Shown here piece by piece: positions 43,177-55,433 of a DNA stretch of 64,000 nucleotides; within the stretch, counting starts at the first letter, position 1; each line of letters begins with the position of its first letter. The position numbers and the translations under genes were made by a program. The stretch comes from Siphonodentalium dalli. Its lineage: Eukaryota > Mollusca > Scaphopoda > Gadilida > Siphonodentaliidae. Location: NCBI GenBank assembly GCA_032622095.1, contig CP136061.1, positions 235,044,944 through 235,108,943 on the forward strand. Direction: 5' to 3'. Below the pieces are notes generated by a model. The model worked only from the letters and a program-made list of their open reading frames with translations. It searched no databases and had not been told where the DNA came from.

Positions 43177-45636
43177 CCCCTTGATGATGGCACATTCAAC
43201 CCTTCACATTTTCAATCTGTAAACTCCCGATTCACGGATCTGTGCAATCGCGATGACCCTTCTGATCTTGAATCATTGCTTACGTATGGTATCACAAAGG
43301 AAGAGGTCAAATATGCACTCAACACTGTCAAAAGAGGCAAAGCCACAGGAACCGACAATATCTCATATGAACATTTAATATATGGAGGGGAATCTCTTCT
43401 ATATAATGTCGCACGCATATTATCCAAAATGATGGAATTCAACCATATTCCAGATCAAGCCAAACGCGGAATCATGATAACCCTATACATAAGCAAAATA
43501 AAGTTACTCCCCGTGTTGTATAAACTACTGGAGAAAATAATTTTACTTCGTATAGAATCCGTCACACCAGAGTTGATAAAAGTACACCCACTTCAGAATG
43601 GCTTCCAGAAAGGGGTAAGCAGCATGAACACGTCTTTCATGATCCATGAGAGCATCGCGTATACCTTGGAAAATCATAGTCCCCTATTTTCATGTTTTCT
43701 GGACACTCGTAAAGCATTCGACACTGTTTGGATTAACGGGCTTCTCATAAAACTGTACGACAGAGGATTCTCGGCACATTTTTAAAGCTTTATTACTGAA
43801 TACCAAGTGTGCAGTCCGCTTTAATAACCGAACATCTAGATTGGTCGATACACTACAACGTACCAAACAAGTAAGCATTCTCTCTCCTCTATTGTATATG
43901 ATATTTATTGATGACCTTTTGTATCAGCTTGAGTCGTGTCAGTATGGTCTGTCTTTGAACTCTATTAGTTGTGCCTACCCCACCCAGGCGGACGATATGA
44001 CATTATTGTCAGTTACAGTGCCAGGTCTACAGTTCCTTTGTGATATATGTACCAAATACTCAAAGACATGGAGGTTTATGTACAACCAAGATAAATGTAA
44101 AGTGGTCGTCTTCAATGAACTTGAAACCCTGCGTAAACACAGAACACACAATCAGTGGAATATTTGTGATAAACCAGTAATGGAGTCCGATAATATCAAA
44201 CATCTCGGCATTATGTTGCACAGAGACAATCACGTAACTCAATTTAGCGATATTGTACGAGACAAAATTCGGTCAGTTTATCTCATGTTAAGCAACGCTG
44301 GGATGTATTCAGGGGCAATATCTCCTCCTAGCTCGAAAATTATATATGAATCAATAGTCATGCCAACCAACCTTTACGGTTCCGAACTGTTGTGCAACAT
44401 ATCATCAGCAAACGTGCTAAAACTAGAAAGAGCCCACATATTTTGCTTGAAACAAATGCAAGGACTCCCACCACGTCCTAGAACAGATGTCGTTCAGGGA
44501 CTTATGGGAATAGGCACACTTGTTTCCATCATAGACAAACGCAAACTCACTTTTTTGCGTGATGACAAAAACTCAAAAAAGGTCTTCCAATCAAGATTAA
44601 ATTACCACTTCACACATGGTAGTCCTGGAGACTCATCATTCATATGTGAGATAAGAGATGTCGCTAACATATATGGTCTGTATGATTACATTATAGAGTA
44701 TGCACAGAACGGCACCTTCCCACCAAATGATATATGGAAAACCTTAGTGAAATCTAATATATATCTTAAACAAGAGCAAGCTTGGATATACAGAATGGAA
44801 CAGGACGTGTCACTCGCCTCATTTTCAAACTGCTATACAACCTTAAAAGTATCACCACTTTGGAATTTATGTTGGACCTCTCCTTTTCTGAAAAAAGAAT
44901 GTATAATTGTGAGCAAGCTTCTTGCACAATCTATGATCCCGGAACTGGGAAAGTGCCACCTATATGCAGCTCAACGTATAACAATGTTGTCGAACATGTC
45001 ATTATTCACTGTTTTAATAACACCTTGATCATAATAAGGAATGATATATTGTATTCCATTCTTAATAACTTCAGCATCGCGTGCTTTTTGGCTATCGATG
45101 AGATGCCCAGCCGAGAACAGTTAATGGTATTTCTGGCATGTGTGCCACCAGTAGTCAGCCGTCACATCGATTCCCTGAATGATTTCATAGCGTTTCTTGT
45201 CAAAAGGACTTCCTTATTATGGAAAAAGTACTCGTCAACTTTACTCCAATGACACCGATTTATCATTTGTCATTTAACCACAGAGAATGCAACAAGCATC
45301 CCCATTGACAACCACCGATATGCATTGATATCCCACTCACCCCAACCACATAGACGTGGGATCTATATGGATCTGTATGGAAAGCCAATAATAACGAAAT
45401 ATAATATTAATTTACTCCTTACTTATATATTCTTACTTTATTGGCACGAACCACAGAGTGTATGTGACTGGTGTATGAACATTGATGAATGAATGTCTTA
45501 TAAACTGTAAAATTTTACTTAACTTACCATTGTGTATTTTAATGTTAACATTGGGCTACATGCCAAATCACATTTATGACTGTATGTATAAATTATATGA
45601 TCGCTCTTCATGATTGGAGGAAATAAAGGCATATAT
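43177..45636 (+). mobile_element. 5'-truncated CR1/L2-like LINE, 2.46 kb
   Basis: It carries the reverse transcriptase and the C-terminal part of ORF2 with at least two frameshifts (near 43785 and 44870), and a 3' UTR of about 380 bp ending GGAAATAAAGGCATATATATAA without a long poly(A). The endonuclease is missing. The 76-bp repeats directly bound it. Confidence 0.85.
43183..45252 (+). pseudogene. LINE reverse transcriptase, frameshifted
   Basis: Frame 1 (43183-43785) contains ITKEEVKYALNTVKRGKATG and SCFLDTRKAFDTVWINGLL, which is RT motif A with the catalytic Asp. Frame 2 (from 43841) contains ILSPLLYMIFIDDLLYQL and ADDMTLLS, corresponding to the YADD motif with Tyr replaced, then NIKHLGIMLHRD. 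Near 44870 the frame shifts again to a C-terminal region with CEQASCTIYD ... EHVIIHCFNN (zinc-finger-like), ending at 45252. The frame breaks make the copy inactive. Confidence 0.85.
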
Positions 45637-45712
45637 ATAATCAAGTTGGCTATTCAATTCTATTTGCAAACACCAGCGCAGCCATTATTAATTGTTTCAT
45701 TATATATGTTCT
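45637..45712 (+). repeat. 76-bp direct repeat, right of LINE
   Basis: Partner of 43101-43176. It follows the LINE 3' end directly. Confidence 0.8.
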
Positions 45713-46441
45713 TGAATGTTTCATACAGACATTGGGTTTTTCTCAAATCGCTCGGATTAGCCAAACACTTTAGTGAAAAAAAACTGTACTTTTTTTCAGA
45801 ACAGCATCAGTTTGCCCTACCAGCATCAGTAATTCAGAAGGATCCCCAGCAGCCTAGCAGTACCACCGTGTGTCGAAACTGCCAGACAACAACACTTTAA
45901 ATTGAAAAAGTCTTAGCCAATATGGTGCCGCATTAACTTAAATATGTGCTCTCGTTTGGATGACTAAGCAACACATGGCGCATGATTTAGATGTTTTATT
46001 TATTTTAAATTATCATCATTTGTACACTGTTTTAATTCAGTAGTGCTTAAGTAATGTTTGTGAAAATATTGTTCTGGACACCAATGAATGAAAGTATCAG
46101 GCATACATGAACATATAATTATATGTTTAGGGAGTTTGGGAAATTCCAGACATGGAAACAAAACAATTATGCCCAGTAAAGAGATGATAAGCACTCCGGT
46201 AGGGTGATCAAATTGAAATGGAGAATATCTTGCTCAAAGTAGTTATTTTTACAATTATTATATCCAAATTGACAACACACACCGTCATTCTTATATATTA
46301 ATTGAATGCAATGACTCTAGATGGCGAAATTGTTTTCGTTAGTTTATCACCAATAGTTGCGTACCGATTCGAGAAGTAAATATTTACAATTGAGCGCAGT
46401 TCGGACGAATTTTTCTATGGAGTGGTACGGTCGATTTGCTT
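45713..46441. other. no gene recognised
   Basis: Non-coding. No supported feature. Confidence 0.35.
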
Positions 46442-46522
46442 GAAATATTCGGCGATGATAGTAGAATGTACATTCCCCCAGGAAATATTCGGCGATGTTA
46501 GTAGAATGCTACATTCCCCCAG
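46442..46522. repeat. 40-bp tandem duplication
   Basis: GAAATATTCGGCGATGATAG plus TAGAATG(C)TACATTCCCCCAG occurs twice in direct succession with two small differences. Confidence 0.92.
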
Positions 46523-46749
46523 TTGGCATATAGTCTGAATACTAACTGATCCGTTTCACCCACCTGAATAAGTCCATAATATGTCTTTAAAGATACCCAA
46601 GTCACTCGCAGTAAATGTGCAAAAAAGTCTGTAAAATCATCACCACTCAGAAGAACACGGGAGAAATAGATAAACTTTGTTCTTATATTAATTATTGATA
46701 GTTCTTCAATAACGAAATTTCGCATGTTAACTTGCTATGCAAACAAAGC

Positions 46750-47010
46750 TGTTACAGTGATCTGTCAACAAACATTGTCAATGGTATAGTTATTTTAGTC
46801 TGAAAATGATTTTCAGAAACTTTTTCCAATTATTTGACATTTTAGAATGTTTGCCGTCAAGTATTGATTAATCTTTTGTATCGTATTGGACTAATTAGTC
46901 CAATTGGAATTGTATCGGTAATTCAGCTGTAACAGTAATGTTCCAACTGGCTTTGAAATGCGAAATTTTATTATTGGAGAGTTATTAATAGTGAAAATAA
47001 AAACAAAGTA
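46750..47010. repeat. duplicated segment X, copy 1
   Basis: Similar to 51945-52205. Both contain GTTACAGTGAT(C/T)TGTCAACAA, ATGATTTTCAGAA, TGGTATCGTATTGGA-type sequence and TATTGGAGA(G/C)TTATTA followed by GA(A/T)AA(A)AA. Non-coding. Confidence 0.65.
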
Positions 47011-47338
47011 AATATATTTGCCGTTTGCAGTTCTTTTACAGACTGTTGTGTTGCATCGTATGCACCAAATTCGATGGAATTTGGTCCCTTTGAAGCTAAA
47101 TTGTGTACCCCCCACACATGCAGTCCCATAGAGTGTATCCTCGTGCACCCCATGCACCACAGTCACATATAGTGCCATATGATATTATATTACCCAAACT
47201 AATCTTAGACAGTTTCGTGACTGATATTGCTCAATAATGTAGTGGGCTGGCCAGCGCTAGGGATATAATCACATGTCTTAAATCAACTCAAGTATTTATT
47301 ATATATAGTAAATTGATTGGGTTTGCATTCAATGCATA
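47011..47338. other. no feature recognised
   Basis: Short ORFs on both strands without family support. Confidence 0.3.
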
Positions 47339-47730
47339 AGGCTACGTTCATACGCTGGCAAGTTTGCACAGTATCTTTTTGCGGGTATTTCGTCATAGAA
47401 AACCACATGGTGCCAGAATATGAACAGAACCGCGCACATAACATGCATCTCTATCAAAGCGAAATACATGAGACGTAGCATTTATTCAATTCCACTTATA
47501 ACAGTGATATTGGAATTTGCCTTCAAATACCTGTATCATTTATTCTTGCGAGATAATTGCATGATATTTACAGGGAAATTCCGGTAGCATCGCTACAGGT
47601 GGAACTACGGAGATTTTACTTCGCACGTAGTTAGCTGTGGTACAGAATGCACTTTATGTGCTTGTTTCCGTTCATTTTATGGCACCATATCGTTTTCCAC
47701 GACAAACTTGCCAGTGCATGAACGTACCCT
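47339..47730. mobile_element. hAT-like MITE, 392 bp
   Basis: The left end AGGCTACGTTCATACGCTGG and the right end (reverse complement AGGGTACGTTCATGCACTGG) are inverted repeats that continue to CAAGTTTG. The flanking 8-mers AATGCATA (47331-47338) and AATGGATG (47731-47738) agree at six of eight positions, compatible with an aged 8-bp hAT target duplication. No coding capacity. Confidence 0.8.
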
Positions 47731-48249
47731 AATGGATGTATAATGTGTATATATTAACTAGCACTGGTACAATGGAGATGTTTTGATTGGAGAACGTCAA
47801 CATCACACTTCAATCGGGGACTATGGAAACTAATTTCCTTCCAAATATGTCACCTGTGTGACACAGGGCTATTGCAGCCATCCCAATATATTTCTAACAA
47901 ATTTTCTAATTGGTCCACAAATTCCCACAATTAAATGGAATAAACTAGCAAACCTGGAACAGGTAATGGTACAATGACATGTATTGCTATACTCTTAATA
48001 ATGCGCAAATAAACATCTACAGTGTTACTAGACTGTAAAACTCCATATCTGTGTTGCTAATATGTATCCAATCGTAGGTGATTTATCAACTGTTAATAAG
48101 GACATCACAACAATCATGATACTTCCACACGAGTAGCGGTTGCATATAATGCAGACAATACGACGCTATGTGTCATGTATCCGTCGTCTAATGAAACTTC
48201 AAACACCTGCTTCATTTGATACGTTCACACGATCAGCTGTTCACATAAC
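47731..48249. other. no feature recognised
   Basis: Non-coding. The right end grades into the 116-bp tandem units. Confidence 0.35.
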
Positions 48250-48480
48250 ACGGAGTATAATATGGTGTTTGCTGTGACCCACGGTCATGTAAAGAAACCA
48301 GTCACCAATGAGAACTGCATTATTTTTGGAAATATGCATGCACACGAGTATCGATTACACATAATACGAACTATAATATGGTGCGAGTTGTGTCCCCTGG
48401 TCGTCTAAAGAGACCAGTCCCAATGAGAACTGCTTTATTTTGGAAATAGAACTAAGCCGTAACATTGCAGGGTGATATTT
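48250..48480. repeat. about 116-bp tandem repeat, two units
   Basis: Both units share ACTATAATATGGTG-type sequence, GTGACCCACGGTCATGTAAA / GTGTCCCCTGGTCGTCTAAA, then ACCAGTC(A)CCAATGAGAAC and TATTTTGGAAATA. A weaker third unit may precede at about 48120-48250. Confidence 0.7.
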
Positions 48481-49079
48481 TCCTGCCACACGCATATTGT
48501 TTTATAGTCTATCAATGCTTAAAGTTTCATGTTGACATCTTCAATATAAACATCACACATATGTGTAATTAAAAAACATTATAAACATAACAAAACATAT
48601 AGCTAACATCTGGATGTTTTAGCTGAAACCCAAATTAATATCATACTACGCTGGATTTATTTCAAATGTTGGCGCCTGACAGAATGGCACAAGCAAGCTG
48701 GATAACATTAGTAAAAGTTTTGGTGAATTAATCACTATTGTCTTCAGTTGACTCCAATATAATCAAATACTGAGATATGTTGTATTTGTTGCAGAAAGAG
48801 ATATTTCTAGAATGCTGACAAAATTGTTAATGTAATTATTTTTGGTTTGGTTTTCTTCTGGTTCTTATAATAATACAATGCCCACATGGCAGATATGGCA
48901 GGTTTTCATGGAAGCATCCAATCAATATTAGGTGTGTTATACCCTAAATAGTGGTACTACACATGGCATACATTATTTCTGCTACAATTCACCTTTGATG
49001 AACATTTACAAAAGGTATCAATAATTTCTTAACAAAACTATGTAGTTAATGTACCAAACTGTTCAATATGTATGTATAT
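48481..49079. other. no feature recognised
   Basis: AT-rich non-coding. Confidence 0.4.
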
Positions 49080-49560
49080 TGGTAAAATTCAATAATAAAC
49101 ATAGTCGAATTATGTCTTAGGCATCACTGTTATTACACATACATAAGGCCTATCAATAGATAATATATTTATTTACATATTCAAATATAAACATCTAACG
49201 CAAGATAAACAAATAGCTTCGTTTTTCAGGGAATGCATCGTCCTACAAACACTGGCCACTCTTACATAGTTATGACATAGATAAACAGGTATATATACTA
49301 CTCCATCACAAGAACAATCCAAATTAGTGAAGTTTGATCACCAGTGACCAGTGCTGATGTTAACTATAATGTTACAGATGAGGTTTCCATGTCTTTGTAA
49401 TACTTTATCAACCCAACTTCTATTACAAATATGTGGATATTAAATTATTTGCTGAATAAGGCATTCCAATAAATAGTTCATTGAAAAATACCTGCATCCT
49501 CACAAATATACTTTGACATTAATAATTACAAAAATCAGCTTCCCTTATCTTTTTTAATTC
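49080..49560. repeat. duplicated segment Y, copy 1
   Basis: Aligns with 50255-50745: shared GCATCACT, CAGGGAATGCATCGT / CGGGGAATGCCTCGT, TACTCCA(T/C)CACAAG, CTTGATCACCAGTG, GCTGAAT and TTCATTGAAAAATACCTGC. Non-coding. Confidence 0.75.
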
Positions 49561-50254
49561 ACTTCGAAACTATTTTGTTCTTCTATCCTAAGACAAAACA
49601 TAAATTATATACATGACTAATTCTTTGGTTTTCACACAAACACTCTTTAATTGTAACTATACCAAAATAATCAGAAACGCTCTCTAACGTTATGTACAAA
49701 TGGAATCAAATCCCCCAAGAAGTTCTTCGACTGTCACCAAATATGCTGTGCAATGCATTTCTATGTAGCAGCATTTTCGCCTCAAGCCCTTTGTAAATGT
49801 TGTAAAACACTTGACATTGCTATGCAACTAAATACAACTAATGTGTTAAATGTCTAAGTTGGTTTAGGGTAGTTGAACAAAGTTGACATTTTGTTAACAC
49901 GAACCACGACATATAATAACAAACTGATGAGTATTAGAAAAGTTCAATAATTACCTTCATATTCACAACGACCTTCTGTGTGTCTTATACCTATCAAAGT
50001 GACTGAAGATACCGTATATGTCGTTGACCATGCAGGTAGTGTTAATTAGGTATCACACATGAGTATACTGTTCAACCGTGTTCAATCACGACGAACCATT
50101 GTGAAGTTGGTTAAATTCCGAAAATTATCAATGTACTATTGTGCGTTATAAGTATGTTATATCATGGTGATAATCGTTTAATCGAAACAGCCATTCATCA
50201 AAGACTCGTGGATATTTCTCGTATATGATTACCACCACGATATAACCTATACAT
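49561..50254. other. spacer between the two Y copies
   Basis: No gene or further repeat recognised. Confidence 0.35.
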
Positions 50255-50745
50255 ATTAGGTAAAATAAAAACATAAAATTAGTCAAATAATGGTTTAAGC
50301 ATCACTAGAATTAATTAATTACACATAAATTAAGGCTGTCAATATAAGTGTATATATATTCTATTTACATTTCACATATATACACATTTAAGGCCATATA
50401 AACCAAATAGTTCCTTTTCTCGGGGAATGCCTCGTTCAAAAACAAACCTGCTTCCCACCCTTACATGGTTATGGCATGTCATGGCCAGATATATAGACTA
50501 CTCCACCACAAGCACAACCCAAATTAGAAAAGCTTGATCACCAGTGTTCAATGCTGACGTTAACTATAATTTTACAGATGAAGTTTCGTAATACTTAATC
50601 AACACAAATTATATTACAAATCTGCGGATATTAAATTAATTATCTGCTGAATAATAAATTCATTGAAAAATACCTGCCTCATCACAAATATAATTTGACA
50701 TAAATAATTACAAATATCAGCGTCCCTTGTCATTATAAATTCCAC
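50255..50745. repeat. duplicated segment Y, copy 2
   Basis: Partner of 49080-49560, offset about 1.18 kb, same orientation. Confidence 0.75.
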
Positions 50746-50879
50746 GAGAAACGAACTATTTTGTTCATCTGGCCTAAGGTAAAAAATAATTCATATAAAT
50801 CAATGTTAAATAAATAAGTTCCCTTCAGTGAAATTCATCAGACCACAATGGATGGTGTAGAAAATTCGGCCAATCTTGC

Positions 50880-51520
50880 TCCATACGAGGATAATGACGA
50901 TGTCACTCATGGTGCATGTATATCTTATATTGATATGATTGTTGTCAGTCATGCTATCTTTATCTCTTATACTGAGTAATGATTGGCGTCATTCATGCTA
51001 TATGCAAATCGTAAACTGAAATAGTGTTGTCATTCATGCTATACCTATTTCTTATTCTGGGGTATGAATGATGTCACGTATGCTACATGCACGGCTGTCT
51101 TACGAGTCATCATTGATGGTACATGCACATATAATACTGACATATGGTTGATTTCGCTGGTACTACATACATGTACATAGCGTCACATATAATATTAGAA
51201 ATGATTTGTGTCATTCGTGGTATGTGCATGCCAATATATGAGTGATGTCATCCATGCTATATGCGCACCTAATACTGAGATATAATTGGTGACATTCGTG
51301 CTATACGCATGTCTTGTACTCAGTTTGTATATATGTCATTCGTGTCATGTGCCTGTCTGATACTGGGACATGATTGGTATCATTTATGATATATGCATTT
51401 CTTCTTTCTCTAGAAACATCTCCTGAGAAACAGTTGATGTCAGTCAGGTTACATGCATATATTATACTGATATTTGACGTATTCCACATGCATGACTTAC
51501 ACTGAAATATGACTGATGCC
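50880..51520. repeat. degenerate minisatellite, about 45-65-bp period
   Basis: About eleven variants of GTCATTCATGCTATATGCAC plus TAATACTGAGATATGATTGG run through the stretch, for example at 50951, 50991, 51028, 51210, 51249, 51292 and 51335. Confidence 0.75.
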
Positions 51521-51944
51521 GTGGCTGTATACTCTAGAACATCCGGGATTAAATATCATGTACATTCCAATCAACAGCAATTATACAAACAATCTTTTGT
51601 TTGCGTGTAGTTTATACACAGGTGGGACCAAACATGGTAAGACATGGTAATGTATATAAACGGCTTGAGTCTTTTCCATATGTTAGTTATAATTATCATG
51701 CTGTGTAATTCTTTTGGAAACACCTGAAAGTGTATTTATCTCTCGTCCTTGACTCACATTAATTATTCAGTTACAACCGACTATGGCAAGAGATACCTGT
51801 TGTCTCCATTAAATGGACTTACATTTAGTCTTAAATCCATAATTATTCCTTTGCAAAAATATAAAAGTATGTAAAAACAACACTAAGCAGAAATAGGTAA
51901 ACTAAATTACGTATGTTGAAACCGTTATTGTGTTGAAACCGTTA
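51521..51944. other. no feature recognised
   Basis: Non-coding. Confidence 0.35.
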
Positions 51945-52205
51945 CAGTGATTTGTCAACAAACAGCTAATCGTGTAGTAAGTTCAAATATTTTAATCTCA
52001 ATATGATTTTCAGAATATCTTTCAATGTCTTCACATTGTTTAGATGGTTCTGTCGTGTTTTCATTAAAGTTTGGTATCGTATTGGATTACATGAACTGGT
52101 ATTCATATCGGTCATTCCACTGTGAAAGTTATGTTTGACAATAACTGTTTTGACATGCAGAATCTCAATATTGGAGACTTATTACCAATGAAGATAAAAA
52201 AAATC
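51945..52205. repeat. duplicated segment X, copy 2
   Basis: Partner of 46750-47010 (see that entry). Confidence 0.65.
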
Positions 52206-52224
52206 AATACATGTTCCTGTATCC

Positions 52225-52530
52225 AACGTAGAATGGAAACAATGACACTTGGGAACTCCTTTGAAAGCAGTTATGACGACGTACCTCCATAACAAATTTC
52301 ATTCAGACCCGATTACCAATTACTGAGATAACTGCGCGGACGGACAAAGAAAACAAGAATTGTACATAGACAAAGAAGGATAACTCAAGTATGAAAAATG
52401 CGAACGTTGCTTCTCGTTTGAAAGCCGTCATGATGACGAACCGCCAAACCAAATTGAGATCCAATAACCGATGGCTGAGATATATTCCCGAACGGACAGA
52501 CGGCCAGACACGTGGACAGGCGACAAAGTA
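52225..52530. repeat. two-unit repeat with GGACGGACAAAG-type motif
   Basis: The two units (about 52225-52390 and 52400-52530) share CTTTGAAAGC(A/C)GT(T/C)ATGA, CGA(A/C)C(T/G)CC-A-A-CAAATT, AC(C)GAT(T/G)-CTGAGATA and CGGACGGACA. I recall similar units in other molluscs. Confidence 0.55.
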
Positions 52531-52734
52531 AATCCAGTATGCCTCCCAAATTTTTCTTCAGAAAATGGGTACTATTATGAAGAGAAAATGCCGGTCAACA
52601 TTTCAAAAATAGTTTCATAACATATATTATGTTTTTCAAAGTGCTGTCCAGATCTAGAAACTACATCTTCAAGCAAGAAATATACTAATATAGGCTTATT
52701 CAGTACAGTTTTTTAATTAATATATCATCGTTTG

Positions 52735-54458
52735 ATTTTGAAAGAGTTTTGGTGTAAAACAGGGATCCATTATTGTCCGCACTTTTTTGTCTGTACCTTA
52801 ACGATTGTCTTGGAAATTTGTTGAAAAATAATGAAAATTTTATTACAATGAATGGTACTCCCATCCCTGCATTGCTGTGTGCTGATGACAACTTATTGAT
52901 TGCAATATCGCCTGAACAGTTACAAAGAGCTTTAGATAAAATGAGTAAATATTGTGAAAAGTGGGGTCTAAAACTAAACACAATCAAAACTAAAATAGTG
53001 GAATTTTCAGACCAGAAATCGGAAGAAAACTTGAAATTTGATATTGACAATGCTTGTTTAGATATTGTTGACTCATTCATGTATTTAGTGTTGAAATGTG
53101 TAATAATTGCAAATTTCAAGTGTTAGATAAAAGGTTAACACAGTATGGTTATAGATCCCTCTATAGCCTATATGATCCGCTGAATGAGCCTTACTTTGAT
53201 CCAATACAAGCCTGTAACTTATTTAATATATATGTTGGTTCGGTGTTATCATATGTGTGTGAGGTTCGATGGTTCAATGACGCCCCTGTTATTGAAATTT
53301 TACACATAAAATGTTGCAAATATGTTCTTAAAGTAAAATCGTCAGCTAACAGCTATGCAGTCTTGGGTGAATTGGGTCGTTTCCCATTGACTGTATTACG
53401 ATAATATCGAATCTTTAGGTACTGGATTCATTTAATTCAGGAGCAAAACTCATTACTCTGTAATGTATATGAATCGATTCGGAACGACTGTGATTCCGGT
53501 TTGAACGATTCTCAAATTACGACTAAAGCGCACACAAAATGGCAATCACAGTTTCCTGATATGGGAAGTACATTATTTACATATGATAAACTACCCTTTC
53601 TCACGACGCCTGACACCAAGCTACAATGGTTACAATTCCGAATAAATTCTAGAATATTATCAACTAATAACTTTCTACACATATCTAAAATAAGACAAGA
53701 TGGCAAATGTGATAGGTGTAAACGTGAAAAGGAAGATATCAACCACAATTTTTGGGATTGTTGTCATGTGCAGACATTTATTAGAGATATCTGTAATTGG
53801 GGAAAAAATAATGATATAAATCTTTATCCCACAAATATGACGATGATTCTTGGCACACCACCCATTAGTAAAAACTATACTACAAACTTACTCTGGCTCC
53901 TAATTAAACAATATATATATCGGTCTAAATTTAAACCAATCACTTTGTCTGTTAATGTTTTCCTCAAAGAGTTGGCATATAGATACGATTGCGAAAAATA
54001 TACAGCACGATGTCAATCGAAACTTTCAGAATTCTTGAAAAACTGGTTCCTTATAGAAAAAGCTTTAAACAAACAGGCGACTTAATAAAAAATCGACAAA
54101 GTTACTTTAATTTTTGAGACTCCTATCGATTATCACGCAGTCAGTTAAAATATATACTATCTACCACCATCTCCACAATAGCCTCTATGTTGAGAGTTGA
54201 GTCCATCCGAAACATCCGACATATTTATAATACATTTACTATATATACTATGCATATGCATATATTTATGTATTATATAACTTTATACCACTGGTGTGCG
54301 AATGCTGTGAGCCAGGCGAGTGCGTGCAGTAAGAAAGAGATATGTGTGAACGCGAAGAATGCCATATATGTATACACATATCAATGCCATTGAACATTCT
54401 GTATTTGACATTCCTCAATGTGATTGTTTCTTCAATAAACATTTAAAAAAACAAAAAA
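52735..54458 (+). mobile_element. 5'-truncated LINE with poly(A) (same family as 22.2 kb)
   Basis: Begins inside the reverse transcriptase (SFGVKQGSI at about 52745), carries the palm C-terminal half, thumb and zinc-finger end of ORF2 in several frames, and a 3' UTR ending AATAAACATTTAAAAAAAC plus a further A run at about 54458. Its 3' UTR shares GGCGAGTGCGTGC-like sequence with the LINE ending at 23411. No clear target duplication was found. Confidence 0.85.
52745..54085 (+). pseudogene. LINE ORF2 remnant, frameshifted
   Basis: GVKQGSI (frame 1) continues as LSALFCLYLNDCLGNLLKN in the next frame, a one-base shift near 52770. Then come ALLCADDNLLIAISPEQLQR (the YADD motif as CADD) and GLKLNTIKTKIVEF. 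A further shift near 53100 leads to QYGYRSLYSLYDPLNEPY, and another near 53404 to the C-terminal frame 53501-54085. That frame contains CDRCKREKEDINHNFWDC and YRYDCEKYTARC-like end sequence. The 53501-54085 block (194 codons) is the longest intact part. Confidence 0.85.
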
Positions 54459-55433
54459 AAACGTTGGGTCAGAGTTGGGTTATATATCAACCCATTTTTT
54501 TGTTGAGTGAATGGATACCGAAAAACAAATTCAATTTGAGGGCTGATGATAATGTGCCGACTTAGTTAATTAAATTAGAAATGCTATTTCAAGGACGTGA
54601 CGGCAGGGAATTATCGAAGAACTTTTAAGCCGCTATACTGGATCACAGACATTCTATTCCAATGGAATTCAAGTTGAGTGTGTATCGCTGATGCACGTAT
54701 TCTGATTAACCAAGAGCTCCTAAGTTCAGTTTTCGATTCACCAGCATCATCCGATGATCGGAAGACAATTTTGAATGGAGCACGGTGTCATCGGCAATAC
54801 GCATAAAAACGTCAATATTCTGCCAGGAGTCGCGTAATCGAGACAACAGGAACGTTGTTTTCTATATAGCTATGTTACAGTCATTATGTCAAATCAGTCA
54901 TTTGGCCAAATGCCTAACATTTTCAGTCATTTGGTGAAATGCCTGTGAACAAGAAATTGTACTGGTGTTATTACTAATAACCCTATGGAAACGTACTCAC
55001 ATATTGGATCACCGCTAAAAAAGATATCTCACTTCGAAGCATGGAATGGCCATTCAATGTGTTTTTCGTGCAGTCTCTTTTAAATGTTTTTGGTAGAATG
55101 ATTTACAGTGGAGATAAACTTGCCACGATTCGTTGCATAATTGGGGATTCGAGTCGCTCGTTCACGATCTGTTTAATGCTCGAATCCACTAATATCCAAC
55201 TCATCTTTGTACGGTTTATCTTCTAAATATACACTTTTTAACTGGCTGGGGAAATCCATTGAGTAAAGAAAGTGTTAAATAAGAAATGATCCTACAGGGA
55301 CGTGACGGTGAGATACATGTATCGAAGAACTTTTCAAATGTGCAAATCGTCCTAGAAATATTCCAGTCTTGTTTTCTCTGTGCGATCTGCCAGTTAGTGG
55401 CCACAATGCTTGTGGTGGCGTGAATAGAGTATT
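54459..55433. other. no gene recognised
   Basis: Just after the LINE, TGGGTTATATATCAACCCA (near 54477-54495) is a short palindrome. Two related stretches, 54588-54625 and 55290-55330, share GGACGTGACGG and ATCGAAGAACTTTT. Otherwise non-coding, presumably 3' of the receptor gene. Confidence 0.4.

Noticed and set aside
46891-47178. Overlapping minus-strand ORFs with several Cys
   Set aside because: Two frames are equally open, part lies in duplicated segment X where the partner copy is not open, and no family fits.
50880-51520. CRISPR-like regular repeats
   Set aside because: Units vary in length and sequence with no spacers of constant size, and the context is eukaryotic; this is a degenerate minisatellite.
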